A stretch of DNA of 64,000 nt from Methylocystis sp. H62 (lineage in GTDB: Bacteria > Pseudomonadota > Alphaproteobacteria > Rhizobiales > Beijerinckiaceae), in contig NZ_JADNQZ010000059.1 in assembly GCF_015709515.1 (NCBI RefSeq), positions 538,453 through 602,452 on the forward strand, in the 5' to 3' direction. The notes under the pieces were generated by a model, which saw only the letters and a program-made list of their open reading frames with translations, was not told the DNA's origin and did not search any database. The position numbers were made by a program, and so were the translations under genes. Every line of letters begins with the position of its first letter. Position 1 is the stretch's first letter. Shown piece after piece: positions 37,861 through 47,209 of the stretch.

Positions 37861-38469
37861 ATGTCGGGAAGACTTCTGCTCGCCGCGCTTCTCGCCTGCG
37901 CATCCGTCAGCATCGCTCAGGCGCAGACAAGGGCGGAACATCCACGCCATTGCGTGATGAGCGTCGGTCCGACGCAAATGATGTTCAGCGCTTTTCAAGA
38001 AAATCAGACCGACGAGATTTTCTGCCGGCATGTGCCGACGCTCGGTCCGACGATGATCATCCTCGACGCGCGGCAGATCGAGCTGCGCGACATGAACATC
38101 GAAATCCGCTTGCTGCGCAATGTCGGTCAGGCCGATTGGCGCGACGACCTTGACGCCAACACCGTCGCCGTTTTGCCGCCGCAGAAATATTTGGCGGACA
38201 AGGGCACGACAAGCTTCACGCATAATTTCGTCAGCGACGGAAGCTATGTCGCTCTCGTCAGGGCGACCAGCGACGACGGCGCCAAGGAATATGTCGGGCA
38301 GTATGATTTCTCGGTGGGCGAGGGGGCTCAATGGTCCGCCGTGTTCGGCGTGCTCTCGCTTGTCGGGGCTGGCTCCGCGCTGGCGATGTGGCGGCGCAAG
38401 CGCGCGGCGCCCCGGCCACGGTTCGGCCAGGACAAGCCGTCTCCGTCAGCGCTTCGACAGTCGCGTTAG
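37861..38469 (+). CDS. Exported protein with C-terminal membrane anchor, TIGR02186-like possibility
   Basis: A 202-residue protein. A signal peptide ends near AQAQ. The periplasmic part has PTQMMFSAFQENQTDEIFCR, then RDMNIEIRLLRNVGQADW and SYVALVRATSDDG. One membrane helix follows (SAVFGVLSLVGAGSALAMW) and a basic tail. I do not firmly recognise the family. The start follows AGAGGG by four bases. Its 3' end overlaps the convergent helical protein gene by 24 bases. The 180 bases before it contain nothing I can assign. Confidence 0.65.
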   Translation: MSGRLLLAALLACASVSIAQAQTRAEHPRHCVMSVGPTQMMFSAFQENQTDEIFCRHVPTLGPTMIILDARQIELRDMNIEIRLLRNVGQADWRDDLDANTVAVLPPQKYLADKGTTSFTHNFVSDGSYVALVRATSDDGAKEYVGQYDFSVGEGAQWSAVFGVLSLVGAGSALAMWRRKRAAPRPRFGQDKPSPSALRQSR

Positions 38470-38736
38470 ATTGCCATTGACTCGCTTCGTGTAAACGGCG
38501 AGCGCGCGTTCGGCGGCGCGATGCGGTTGTCCTGTCGCCATGCTCATCGCGGCTGCGAGGCTGGCTTCGGCCGCAGCTTCGAGCTTTTCGCTCACCATCA
38601 AATCGCTTTCGCGTTTGCCATGCGCGCCGCCCGTGGCGATCTTCATCAGCCGCAAGCCGATCACCTGATTGGCCACGAAGCTCATCTTGAGCGTGTCGGA
38701 GAAAAGCTTGTTCATTTTCGATCGACGTCTGCGCAT
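38446..38736 (-). CDS. Small helical hypothetical protein (phasin-like?)
   Basis: A 96-residue basic protein, mainly helical: MNKLFSDTLKMSFVANQVIG, KRESDLMVSEKLEAAAEAS, and a tail KRVNGNLTRLSKR. The alanine-rich helical pattern recalls phasins, but the similarity is weak. The ATG at 38736 has a G-rich AGGGGGG four bases upstream; an internal ATG at 38715 is the alternative. Function unknown. Confidence 0.6.
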   Translation of the reverse strand: MRRRRSKMNKLFSDTLKMSFVANQVIGLRLMKIATGGAHGKRESDLMVSEKLEAAAEASLAAAMSMATGQPHRAAERALAVYTKRVNGNLTRLSKR

Positions 38737-38831
38737 GGCGCCCCCCTGCAAACGCAAATAGCGCGGTCGAGGCGTTGTCCAACGGTGCTCCTGAAACATT
38801 GCAAGTAACGGGCGCTGCGAGCGGAGCATCG

Positions 38832-39077
38832 CTAAGCCATCGCCGAGCGCATGCCAAGGCGCTCAACGAACGGATCGAAATCCCTGTTGCTATAGAGCAG
38901 CCGCAGACATTTTTCGATGCAACACGTGGCGATGATCGTGTCGACTGTTTTTCTCGACGTGATGCCGAGACCGCGCAGCTGGCGATAGTTTTTTGCCGCA
39001 CGCAGGGCCTTGCCGCCGAGTTCTATGATCGTCAGCGTGGTCAGGAATTTCTGGGCGCGGTTGAAATCGCGGTCCCA
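38832..39077 (-). pseudogene. C-terminal remnant of a VapC PIN-domain toxin
   Basis: About 81 codons read [49 protein letters not shown] and LLYSNRDFDPFVERLGM, then stop. This is the C-terminal two thirds of a VapC-like PIN domain, with the late acidic residues. Three codons upstream an in-frame TGA (39084-39086) closes the frame, and the N-terminal part with the first catalytic Asp is absent. Instead, an inverted pair of REP-like repeats begins about 60 bases further up (39144). The gene is therefore a relic. Confidence 0.7.
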
Positions 39078-39143
39078 AGAGTTTCATGCGCCGGAGGTGC
39101 GAGTCGGCCGCTATCGTTCGCTTCGACGGGGCGCGTTTGACTT

Positions 39144-39270
39144 GCCCCCTCCCCAGCCCTCCCCCGCCGAAGCGGGAGAGGGAGGAGATTCGGCGCTTCG
39201 TCGGGATTTCGCTAGCGTCGATCGTTGGCGTCCCCTCTCCCGCGAAGCGGGGGAGGGACAGGGAGGGGGC
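39144..39270. repeat. Inverted pair of GC-rich palindromic repeats without a gene
   Basis: The left unit 39144-39185 (GCCCCCTCCC..., with a CCCGCCGAAGCGGG hairpin) and the right unit 39227-39270 are inverted copies with scattered differences, separated by 41 bases. The organisation equals the pair at 4390-4508. It lies between a truncated vapC and uvrB, 44 bases before the uvrB start. Confidence 0.75.
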
Positions 39271-39313
39271 CTTCCCGCTTCCATCCCGCCGCCGTCTCCC
39301 CCATATTGCCGCC

Positions 39314-41878
39314 ATGGCCTCTCCCCCTAAAAAGCCCAGAGATCCTGCGCGGCCGACGCGCGCCAAGGCGGCGAAGCCGGCGGTGGAGCCGCTTGCGCCG
39401 CATCTCATGCAGCTCCTCAATCCGGCGCTCGCGCCCGGGTTCGGCGAGGCGCCGCAGGCCGCCTACGACGCTTCCTCGATCCAGGGCCTCGACGAGGAGG
39501 ACATCGAGAAATACGGGCTCGGCGAGGGCTTTCACGCCGGTGGGGGTGTTGAGGCGACCGCCGACAGCCTTGCGCAACTGCTGCGCCTTGGCGATCCGAA
39601 CATTCGTGATCAAAAGCCCTGGACGCCGCATCGGCCCGAGCGGCCGGCCAAGTCCGAAGGCGGCGTGAGGTTCGACCTCGTCTCCGAATACACGCCGAAG
39701 GGCGACCAACCTGCGGCGATCGAGGAGCTGGTCAAGGGAATCGCGGCGCAGGAACGCGATCAGGTGCTGCTCGGCGTCACCGGATCGGGCAAGACCTTCA
39801 CCATGGCGAGCGTGATCGAACGCGTGCAGCGGCCGGCGCTCATTCTCGCGCCGAACAAGACGCTGGCGGCGCAGCTTTACGGCGAGTTCAAGAGCTTCTT
39901 TCCCAATAACGCCGTCGAATATTTCGTCTCCTATTACGACTACTACCAGCCCGAGGCCTATGTGCCGCGCTCGGACACCTACATCGAGAAAGAATCCTCG
40001 GTGAACGAGCAGATCGACCGCATGCGCCACGCAGCGACGCGCGCGCTGCTCGAGCGCGACGACGTCATCATCGTGGCGTCGGTCTCTTGCATCTACGGCA
40101 TCGGATCGGTCGAAACCTACACGGCGATGACCTTCTCGGTGACGCTCGGCGAGAAGCTGGAGCAGCGGCAGCTCGTCACCGATCTCGTCGCGCTGCACTA
40201 CCGCCGCATCGGCGCCGACTTCACCCGCGGAACCTTTCGCGTGCGCGGCGACACCGTCGACATTTTCCCGGCCCACTATGAGGACCGCGCCTGGCGCGTC
40301 AGCTTCTTTGGCGATGAGGTGGAGTCGATCTCCGAATTCGATCCTCTGACCGGCAAGAAGACCGTCGACCTCGAATTCGTCAAAGTCTACGCCAATTCGC
40401 ATTATGTGACGCCGAGGCCGACGCTGCTGCAGTCGATCAAGGCGATCAAGGAAGAATTGCGCGCGCGGCTCGACGAATTGCACCGTTCCGGGCGTCTGGT
40501 GGAGGCGCAGCGGCTCGAGCAACGCACCCGCTTCGATATCGAGATGATGGAGGCGACGGGCTCCTGCGCCGGCGTCGAAAATTATTCGCGCTATCTCACC
40601 GGCCGCAGGCCGGGCGAGCCGCCGCCGACGCTGTTCGAATATCTCCCGGACAATGCGCTGGTCTTCGCCGACGAGAGCCATGTCAGCATTCCGCAGATCG
40701 GCGCGATGTATAAGGGCGACTTCCGCCGCAAGGCGACGCTCGCGGAATATGGATTCCGTCTGCCATCCTGCATGGACAATCGCCCGCTGCGCTTCGAGGA
40801 ATGGGACGCCATGCGGCCGCAGACCGTTTCGGTTTCGGCGACGCCGGGAAACTGGGAGCTCAATCAGACAGGCGGCGTTTTCGTCGAACAGGTGATTCGC
40901 CCGACGGGATTGATCGACCCGCTCGTCGAGGTGCGCCCGGCGCGCGCCCAGGTCGACGATCTTCTCGACGAAGCGCGGGCGACTGCGCAAATCGGCTATC
41001 GCTCGCTTGTCACCGTGCTCACCAAGCGCATGGCGGAAGATCTGACCGAATATCTGCATGAGAACGGCGTGCGCGTGCGCTACATGCATTCCGACATCGA
41101 CACGATCGAGCGCATCGAGATCATCCGCGATCTGCGGCTCGGCGCCTTCGACGTGCTCGTCGGCATCAATCTGCTGCGCGAAGGTTTGGATATCCCCGAA
41201 TGCGGCCTCGTCGCCATTCTCGACGCCGATAAGGAGGGCTTTCTGCGCTCCGAAACGTCGCTCGTGCAGACGATCGGCCGCGCCGCGCGCAATGTCGACG
41301 GCCGCGTCATCCTTTATGCCGATCAGATCACCGGCTCGATGAAGCGAGCGATGGGCGAGACCGACCGCCGACGGGCGAAGCAGGAGGCCTATAACCGCGA
41401 GAACAACATCACGCCCGCGTCGATCAAGCGCGGCATCGCCGATATTCTCGGCTCGGTCGCCGAGCAGGATCACGTGACGGTCGACACCGGCTACGACATC
41501 GCGCCGGGGCATAATCTCGCGGCCACGATCGCCGATCTGGAAAAGCGCATGAAGGCGGCGGCGGCCGATCTCGCCTTCGAGGAGGCGGCGCGCATGCGCG
41601 ATGAAATCCAGCGGCTGCAACGCGCCGAATTGCTCGCCGAGGCGAGCCCGCAATTTCGCGCCTCCTTCGGGCGGGGAGGGCGCGGCGCCATACGCCGCGA
41701 CGAAGATGAAAAGCTCGCGACCCGCGCGCATAAGCCCACCGACGCCGACATGGGGCCGCATAATTTCGGCGGCGGCGAAGCGCGGCCGCTGGGTCGGCTC
41801 ACGCCGCCGCCGCGCGTCTCGCCGCGTTCTTCGGGCGGCAAGCCCGGCACGCGCACGGTGAAGGGCAAGCCGAAGTGA
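39314..41878 (+). CDS. uvrB: UvrABC excision nuclease subunit B
   Basis: DNA-damage recognition helicase of nucleotide excision repair. After an N-terminal extension of about 115 residues, common in alphaproteobacteria, the core begins [20 protein letters not shown]. Walker A is [13 protein letters not shown], the beta-hairpin segment is [20 protein letters not shown], and helicase motifs V-VI include [13 protein letters not shown] and QTIGRAARN. The UVR domain ([20 protein letters not shown]) is near residue 745. A basic, Pro/Gly-rich tail of about 75 residues ends the protein. ATG 39314 is chosen because the frame upstream crosses the repeats. Confidence 0.95.
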   Translation: MASPPKKPRDPARPTRAKAAKPAVEPLAPHLMQLLNPALAPGFGEAPQAAYDASSIQGLDEEDIEKYGLGEGFHAGGGVEATADSLAQLLRLGDPNIRDQKPWTPHRPERPAKSEGGVRFDLVSEYTPKGDQPAAIEELVKGIAAQERDQVLLGVTGSGKTFTMASVIERVQRPALILAPNKTLAAQLYGEFKSFFPNNAVEYFVSYYDYYQPEAYVPRSDTYIEKESSVNEQIDRMRHAATRALLERDDVIIVASVSCIYGIGSVETYTAMTFSVTLGEKLEQRQLVTDLVALHYRRIGADFTRGTFRVRGDTVDIFPAHYEDRAWRVSFFGDEVESISEFDPLTGKKTVDLEFVKVYANSHYVTPRPTLLQSIKAIKEELRARLDELHRSGRLVEAQRLEQRTRFDIEMMEATGSCAGVENYSRYLTGRRPGEPPPTLFEYLPDNALVFADESHVSIPQIGAMYKGDFRRKATLAEYGFRLPSCMDNRPLRFEEWDAMRPQTVSVSATPGNWELNQTGGVFVEQVIRPTGLIDPLVEVRPARAQVDDLLDEARATAQIGYRSLVTVLTKRMAEDLTEYLHENGVRVRYMHSDIDTIERIEIIRDLRLGAFDVLVGINLLREGLDIPECGLVAILDADKEGFLRSETSLVQTIGRAARNVDGRVILYADQITGSMKRAMGETDRRRAKQEAYNRENNITPASIKRGIADILGSVAEQDHVTVDTGYDIAPGHNLAATIADLEKRMKAAAADLAFEEAARMRDEIQRLQRAELLAEASPQFRASFGRGGRGAIRRDEDEKLATRAHKPTDADMGPHNFGGGEARPLGRLTPPPRVSPRSSGGKPGTRTVKGKPK

Positions 41879-41889
41879 CGCCGCTTCTC

Positions 41890-41948
41890 CCTTCTCCCGC
41901 TTGCGGGAGAAGGTGGCCCTCGTGTCAGCGAGGGTCGGATGAGGGCGC
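41890..41948 (+). repeat. Left inverted REP-like repeat of DUF559 cassette B
   Basis: Contains an 11-bp perfect stem (41890-41900 with 41903-41913) and a second stem CCCTCG/CGAGGG. The ATG of the DUF559 gene (41939) lies within its last bases. Confidence 0.8.
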
Positions 41949-42340
41949 AAATGCGTGACGACACGCCAAGGGAAAGGCTCCGGCAAGCGCGCACGCTTCG
42001 TCAGGAAATGACCATAGCGGAAGCGATTCTATGGAAACATCTGCGTGGGCGCGGGCTGCTCGGCATGAAGTTTCGGCGCCAAGTTCCGATTGGTCCTTAC
42101 ATCGCGGATTTCGCCTGTGTGTCTGAGCGCCTGATCATCGAGCTTGACGGTGCGCCGCACGAAAACGCCGAACGGCGGGAGCGAGACCAGAGGCGCGATG
42201 ATTGGCTCTTGAGCAACGGGTGGCGTGTGTTGCGCTTGTCGAATGAGCGTGTGATCGGAGGCGCGGCGCTGGACGACATATCGAGAGTGCTGAACGCGCC
42301 CTCATCCGACCCGGCTTCGCCGGGCCACCTTCTCCCGTAA
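41939..42340 (+). CDS. DUF559 domain protein (predicted PD-(D/E)XK-like endonuclease)
   Basis: A 133-residue relative of the protein at 32308-32688. Shared motifs are EAILWKHLRGRGLLGMKFRR, VPIGPYIADFACVS, LIIELDGAPH and WRVLRLSNERV. The two proteins agree mainly at these motifs, so they are not recent duplicates. The first codons (ATGAGGGCGC) belong to the left repeat. The last 14 residues (PSSDPASPGHLLP and before) are translated from the right repeat, with the TAA stop in the loop of its last hairpin. A later ATG at 41951 could also serve as start. Confidence 0.8.
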   Translation: MRAQMRDDTPRERLRQARTLRQEMTIAEAILWKHLRGRGLLGMKFRRQVPIGPYIADFACVSERLIIELDGAPHENAERRERDQRRDDWLLSNGWRVLRLSNERVIGGAALDDISRVLNAPSSDPASPGHLLP

Positions 42341-42351
42341 ACGGGAGAAGG
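42296..42351 (-). repeat. Right inverted REP-like repeat of DUF559 cassette B
   Basis: Two hairpins: CCCGGC/GCCGGG around TTC, and CCTTCTCCCGT/ACGGGAGAAGG with a short AA loop. It contains the 3' end of the DUF559 frame. Confidence 0.8.
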
Positions 42352-42509
42352 AATCGCGCCCCTCAACTCCCTGGTTCACAAATCCTTCGTTCTCGATTAG
42401 GGTCCGCGCCGAGTCCGCTCCCCGGCCGGGGTAGCGGGTTTTTCGCTTTTTTCGCGCTATCTAAGCCGCGCGGCCAAACTCGCGGCGAGAGCGCCTCACA
42501 AGGAACCAC

Positions 42510-42728
42510 ATGGCCAAGGAAGAACTGCTCGAATTTCCCGGCGTCGTCACCGAACTGCTGCCGAGCGCGATGTTTCGCGTCAAGCTCGAAAACGACCACG
42601 AAATCATCGCCCATACCGCCGGCAAAATGCGCAAGAACCGCATCCGCGTGTTGACTGGCGATAAGGTGCTTGTCGAGATGACCCCTTATGATTTGACCAA
42701 AGGGCGTATAACATATCGTTTCCGGTAA
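42510..42728 (+). CDS. infA: Translation initiation factor IF-1
   Basis: A 72-residue OB-fold protein that binds the ribosomal A site during initiation. [39 protein letters not shown] and the end KGRITYRFR are fully typical. CAAGGAACC lies before the ATG. It is followed by maf, a common rhizobial order. The 150-base gap upstream (42361-42509) holds a CCCCGGCCGGGG palindrome but no gene. Confidence 0.97.
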   Translation: MAKEELLEFPGVVTELLPSAMFRVKLENDHEIIAHTAGKMRKNRIRVLTGDKVLVEMTPYDLTKGRITYRFR

Positions 42729-42753
42729 TTTTCTTTTTGGCGGAGCGACGTTC

Positions 42754-43392
42754 TTGACAGCCAATCCTCCAATCGCCCGTCCCAAGCTCGTTCTCGCATC
42801 AGCTTCGCCGAGGCGCCTGGCGCTGTTGCAGCAGGCGGGACTCGACGCCGACGCCCTGCTGCCGGCCGACATCGATGAGACGCCGCACCGCGGAGAATCG
42901 CCGCGCGCCTACGCCACCCGAATCGCCAGCGAGAAGGCCGCTGCTGCGGTGAAGCTGCGCGCGACGCAGCCCGAGCTGAAGGAAGCCTTTCTGATCGCCG
43001 CCGACACGGTCGTCGCCGTCGGCCGGCGCATCCTGCCTAAGGCCGAGACGCGAGAGGAGGCCGAGGAGTGCCTGCAGCTGCTCTCGGGGCGCCAGCATCG
43101 GGTCTTTTCGGCGGTGAGCCTGATCACGCCGCGCGGCTATGAGCGCAGGCGTCTCGTCGAGGCGCGGCTGCGGTTCAAGCGCCTCGGCTCGACCGAGATC
43201 GAAGCCTATCTCTCAACTGGCGAGTGGCGCGGCAAGGCGGGCGGCTACGCCATTCAGGGACGCGCCGGCGTGTTTCTGGTGAAGATCGTCGGATCCTATA
43301 CGGCCGTCGTCGGCCTGCCGCTGCATGAGACGGTGTCGCTCCTCGCAGGCGAGGGATATCCGGTGCTCGCGCCGTGGTTCGCGATGGCGTGA
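42754..43392 (+). CDS. maf: Maf-like nucleotide pyrophosphatase
   Basis: House-cleaning enzyme that hydrolyses dTTP/UTP or modified nucleotides to monophosphates. Signatures are [18 protein letters not shown] at the start, [17 protein letters not shown] in the middle and [15 protein letters not shown] near the end. The start is TTG at 42754, with GGAG eight bases upstream, 25 bases after infA. Length 212 is normal. Substrate choice between the YhdE and YceF types is uncertain. Confidence 0.9.
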   Translation: MTANPPIARPKLVLASASPRRLALLQQAGLDADALLPADIDETPHRGESPRAYATRIASEKAAAAVKLRATQPELKEAFLIAADTVVAVGRRILPKAETREEAEECLQLLSGRQHRVFSAVSLITPRGYERRRLVEARLRFKRLGSTEIEAYLSTGEWRGKAGGYAIQGRAGVFLVKIVGSYTAVVGLPLHETVSLLAGEGYPVLAPWFAMA

Positions 43393-43399
43393 CGCCGAG

Positions 43400-44536
43400 C
43401 TAAGCCCCGAGATAGCGTCGCGAGAATCGCGCGCCGAGCCGCGTGAGAATCTCATAGCCGATGGTGCCGGCGCGCGACGCCGCTTCCTCGAGGCAAATGC
43501 CGTCGCCCAGCAGCTCGACCCATTCGCCGCGCTGCGCGGCCTCGTGCGGCGCCTCGGAAACGTCCAGCACGACATAATCCATCGATACGCGGCCGATGAA
43601 GGGGCAGCGGACTCCGCCGACGAGCGCTTCGCCTGTCGGCTTTTCAGTGCAAGAGGCGGCCCCGACCGGCACGCCGTCCGCATAGCCGACGCCGATCGTC
43701 GCGATGCGCGTGCGCTTTGGCGCCGACCATAGCGCGTCATAGCCGACGCAGGCGCCTGGCTCGATCTCTCGCGTTGAGAGAATGCGCGCGCTGAGCCGCG
43801 CGACCGGCCGCACCGGGCATTCGGCGTAAGGCGTGGGGTTGCCGCCAAACAGCGCGTAACCGGGACGAACGAGATCGAAATGCGGGCGCTGCGGCAAGAA
43901 GACGGCCGAGGAATTCGCCATAGACGCCGGAATCTCGGCGAAGCGCGCGCGGGCGTCGAGGAACGCCTCGATCTGCCGGGCGTTGCAGGGGGCGTCGCGC
44001 AGTTGCGAACTGACGAAATGGCTCATCACCAGCGTAGGCGCGATGTGGCGCGCGCGCTCGGCCGCCTGCGCCGCCTCGCTGATCGGAATTCCGAAGCGAT
44101 TCATCCCCGTGTCGAAATGGATCGCGGCTTTGGGCTTGCGCCCAGTCGCCGCCCATTCGTCGATTTCGCCCAGCGAACCCAAGGCCGGGATAAGATCGGC
44201 GGCGACGAGGCGCGGCGCCGCGCCGGGCACGAGCCCGTCCAGCACATAGATGGTCGCGTCGTTGGCGACGGCCCGGGCCGCTTCGCCTTCGACGACATTG
44301 GCGACGAAAAAGGTTCGGCAGCCGGCTGAGAGCAGCGCGCCCATCGCGGGCGCGAGCCCCAAGCCATAGGCGTCGGCCTTCACCACCGCGCCGCATTCCG
44401 CGCCGCCGGCCAGCCGAGCCATCGTGCGCCAATTATCGGCGAGGGCGGCGAGGTCGACGATCAGAACGCCGGTCTCCGCCGGGTCCGAAGGCTCGGTCCG
44501 GGGCCGCAGGCGCGCAGCGGGTTCGTTGATTCCCAT
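43400..44536 (-). CDS. alr: Alanine racemase
   Basis: PLP enzyme converting L- to D-alanine for peptidoglycan. The cofactor lysine is in AVVKADAYGLG. The second catalytic Tyr lies in the ACVGYDALWSA region, and FIGRVSMDYVVLDV is a conserved C-terminal motif. Residues 1-20 form a short nonconserved leader. The 378 residues match the family. Convergent with maf (7-base gap). The first eight codons lie next to the 3' end of ybgC, 51 bases downstream of that gene. Confidence 0.92.
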   Translation of the reverse strand: MGINEPAARLRPRTEPSDPAETGVLIVDLAALADNWRTMARLAGGAECGAVVKADAYGLGLAPAMGALLSAGCRTFFVANVVEGEAARAVANDATIYVLDGLVPGAAPRLVAADLIPALGSLGEIDEWAATGRKPKAAIHFDTGMNRFGIPISEAAQAAERARHIAPTLVMSHFVSSQLRDAPCNARQIEAFLDARARFAEIPASMANSSAVFLPQRPHFDLVRPGYALFGGNPTPYAECPVRPVARLSARILSTREIEPGACVGYDALWSAPKRTRIATIGVGYADGVPVGAASCTEKPTGEALVGGVRCPFIGRVSMDYVVLDVSEAPHEAAQRGEWVELLGDGICLEEAASRAGTIGYEILTRLGARFSRRYLGA

Positions 44537-44587
44537 CTCGCCGCCATTTTAGGCCGCAAAAGGCGGCGTCCAGATGGCGACGGCATT

Positions 44588-45019
44588 CTACGCTGAATTT
44601 GGCAGAAGACATTCGAATTTCGCGCGCACCTCGGGCGGCAGGCGGCGCGCACGGCCGGCTTCGACGCACACGATCCTTACTTTGGCGCGGACAAGCAGTT
44701 CCGCCTGCCGCAAAACCCGCTGCTCAAGCGTGAGCGAGGCGCCGCCGAGCTCAAGAATCACGGTTTCGACGGTCAGCAGGTCGTCCATCGTCGCGGGCTT
44801 TTGAAAGTCGACGTCCATCGACCGGACGACGAAAAAAATCGGTGCGCCGGCTGCGCCCTCGAGCAGCGCCTTCTGATCGAGCCCGAGGGAACGCAACATC
44901 TCGGTGCGCGCCCGCTCCATGAAGCGCAAATAGGAGGCGTGATAGACGAGTCCGGAAAAATCCGTGTCTTCGTAATAGACGCGAATGGACAGGGATTGAC
45001 ATGGCGCGATCGTCGTCAT
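44588..45019 (-). CDS. ybgC: Acyl-CoA thioesterase of the YbgC/4HBT family
   Basis: Hotdog-fold thioesterase, 143 residues. VYYEDTDFSGLVYHASYLRF contains the catalytic Asp; MERARTEMLRSLG follows. In many bacteria ybgC heads the tolQRAB operon and follows ruvB. Here tol genes are not downstream; alr is. About 2.2 kb of other genes (peroxiredoxin, persulfide dioxygenase, small protein) separate it from ruvB. Confidence 0.9.
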   Translation of the reverse strand: MTTIAPCQSLSIRVYYEDTDFSGLVYHASYLRFMERARTEMLRSLGLDQKALLEGAAGAPIFFVVRSMDVDFQKPATMDDLLTVETVILELGGASLTLEQRVLRQAELLVRAKVRIVCVEAGRARRLPPEVRAKFECLLPNSA

Positions 45020-45194
45020 TCTGCGTTCGGCTGGCGGCTAGGTTGGAGTTTCATCAAAGAGGCGGGATTGGCTTGAACGGGGCTGTTCTTGATACTGAGC
45101 GAAACAATCGCATTTATAGGCATACGCTCTCAGGCGGCGAAGAGCGTCGCTCGCGCGCCAAGGCGCGTCGCAACAATAACCGAGGAGCTTCCAC

Positions 45195-45854
<660 letters not shown>

Positions 45855-45881
45855 TGCGCGGCAGGCGCAGGAACGCGCGCG

Positions 45882-46919
45882 ATGATCTTCAGGCAATTGT
45901 TCGATAGCGTCTCCAGCACCTACAGCTACCTCCTCGCCGGCCATCGCGGCGGGGAGGCGCTGATCATTGATCCGGTGCTCGACAAGGTTGATCGCTATCT
46001 GCAGCTGATGCGCGAACTCGATCTTCGGCTGGTCAAGGCGCTCGACACGCACACCCACGCCGATCATATCACCGGCCTCGGCGCGCTCCGCGACCGCACG
46101 CACTGCATCACGGTGATGGGCGAGCGCAGCAACGCCGATGTGGTGTCGATGCGCGTTCGCGAAGGCGAGCGCATCCGCATTCCGGGCGTCGAGCTCGATG
46201 TTCTCTATACGCCCGGACACACCGACGATTCATACAGCTTTATGATGGCCGACCGGGTGTTCACCGGCGACACGCTGTTGATCCGCGGCACGGGCCGCAC
46301 TGACTTTCAGAACGGCGACGCGCGGGCGCAGTACGAGTCGCTTTTCGGCAAGCTGTTGAAGCTTCCCGACTCGACGCTTGTCTATCCTGCGCACGACTAT
46401 AAGGGCGATACGGTCAGCACAATCGGCGAGGAACGGGCGTTCAATCCGCGTTTGCAGGTCAAATCCATCGATGAATATGTCGCGCTGATGGACAGTCTGC
46501 ATTTGCCCAATCCCAAAATGATGGACGTCGCGGTGCCGGCGAACATTCACATCGGATTGCATCAGGAGGACATCGCGCGGCGCGGCTGGTCGTTGACGCC
46601 GCAGGAGGCGCTCGAAGTGCTCGGTCAGCCCTCAACGGCTCTCGTCGATCTGCGCGAGGCGCGCGAGCGCGAAGTTCATGGCGTCATCCCCGGCTCGCTG
46701 CATATGCCCTATGACGAACTCGACGAGAATATTCGCGATGGCGGGCTGCTGCATGAGCTGGCGGTCGCAACCGGCAAGCGCATCTTTTTTTATTGCGCCT
46801 TCGGCGAGCGTTCGGCGATGGCGGTCGAGGCCGCGCAGCAAGCGGGATTAACTTCGGCGCGCCATATTCAGGGCGGCCTCGACGCCTGGATAAAGGCCGG
46901 CGGTCCGCTCGTAGGTTAA
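45882..46919 (+). CDS. Persulfide dioxygenase (ETHE1-like) fused to rhodanese
   Basis: Metallo-beta-lactamase fold (about residues 1-230) with LDTHTHADHITGLGALRD, LYTPGHTDDSYSF, FTGDTLLIRGTGRTDFQNGD and the final metal histidine in YPAHDYKGD. These motifs define ETHE1-type persulfide dioxygenases. Residues about 240-345 form a rhodanese domain with active-site cysteine in FFYCAFGERSA. The fusion would oxidise glutathione persulfide to sulfite and exchange sulfane sulfur. It follows the peroxiredoxin by 27 bases. Confidence 0.9.
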   Translation: MIFRQLFDSVSSTYSYLLAGHRGGEALIIDPVLDKVDRYLQLMRELDLRLVKALDTHTHADHITGLGALRDRTHCITVMGERSNADVVSMRVREGERIRIPGVELDVLYTPGHTDDSYSFMMADRVFTGDTLLIRGTGRTDFQNGDARAQYESLFGKLLKLPDSTLVYPAHDYKGDTVSTIGEERAFNPRLQVKSIDEYVALMDSLHLPNPKMMDVAVPANIHIGLHQEDIARRGWSLTPQEALEVLGQPSTALVDLREAREREVHGVIPGSLHMPYDELDENIRDGGLLHELAVATGKRIFFYCAFGERSAMAVEAAQQAGLTSARHIQGGLDAWIKAGGPLVG

Positions 46920-46935
46920 TTCAGACATTGGGCTT

Positions 46936-46980
46936 CCTCATCCTGAGGAGCGTGCGCAGCACGCGTCTCGAAGGATGAGG
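46936..46980. repeat. Rhizobiales-type palindromic intergenic repeat
   Basis: CCTCATCCT at 46936 pairs with AGGATGAGG ending at 46980. Inside it GCGTGC and GCACGC form a second stem around GCA. The wording (CATCCTGAGGAGCGT...CGTCTCGAAGGATGAGG) is like a dispersed repeat I know from Rhodopseudomonas and Bradyrhizobium. It is a different family from the DUF559-associated repeats. Confidence 0.7.
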
Positions 46981-47094
46981 GTGAGGAAAACAATCCTTCA
47001 CCCGATTCCCCTGTGGCGCGATCGCGTTGCCTCGTACGAAGGAGCTGGAAAGCGTAGCTTGAGACGCCATGTACGTTCCTACGGAGTGTGCATC

Positions 47095-47202
47095 ATGAAC
47101 TCGAAATTTCTAAGCCGCGCGCTGAAGGCGCTGGAGCATGCCGGCGAGATCGCCGCCGTTCTCTTATTTGGCGTAATGATTTATTTCGTGCTCACCGCGT
47201 GA
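47095..47202 (+). CDS. Small single-helix membrane protein (35 residues)
   Basis: Reads MNSKFLSRALKALEHAGEIA followed by a hydrophobic segment ending FVLTA. GGAG lies eight bases before the ATG. The amphipathic start and one membrane helix are typical of small regulatory membrane proteins. It ends seven bases from the convergent ruvB stop. No family recognised. Confidence 0.5.
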   Translation: MNSKFLSRALKALEHAGEIAAVLLFGVMIYFVLTA

Positions 47203-47209
47203 TCGCCGG

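Larger units (their letters stand above)
41890..42351. mobile_element. Putative second DUF559 cassette bounded by inverted palindromic repeats
   Basis: The left repeat (41890-41948) is a perfect CCTTCTCCCGC hairpin, TGGCC, a CCCTCGTGTCAGCGAGGG hairpin and GTCGGATGAGGGCGC. The right repeat (42296-42351) is the same design inverted: GCGCCCTCATCCGAC, a CCCGGCTTCGCCGGG hairpin and the CCTTCTCCCG hairpin. Stems and junctions are conserved while the loops differ. The DUF559 frame starts inside the left repeat and ends in the right one. Total 462 bases, placed 12 bases after the uvrB stop. That it is mobile is inference. Confidence 0.5.

Noticed and set aside
39212..41986. 924-codon open frame on the minus strand
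   Set aside because: Antisense to uvrB; low-complexity charged translation.
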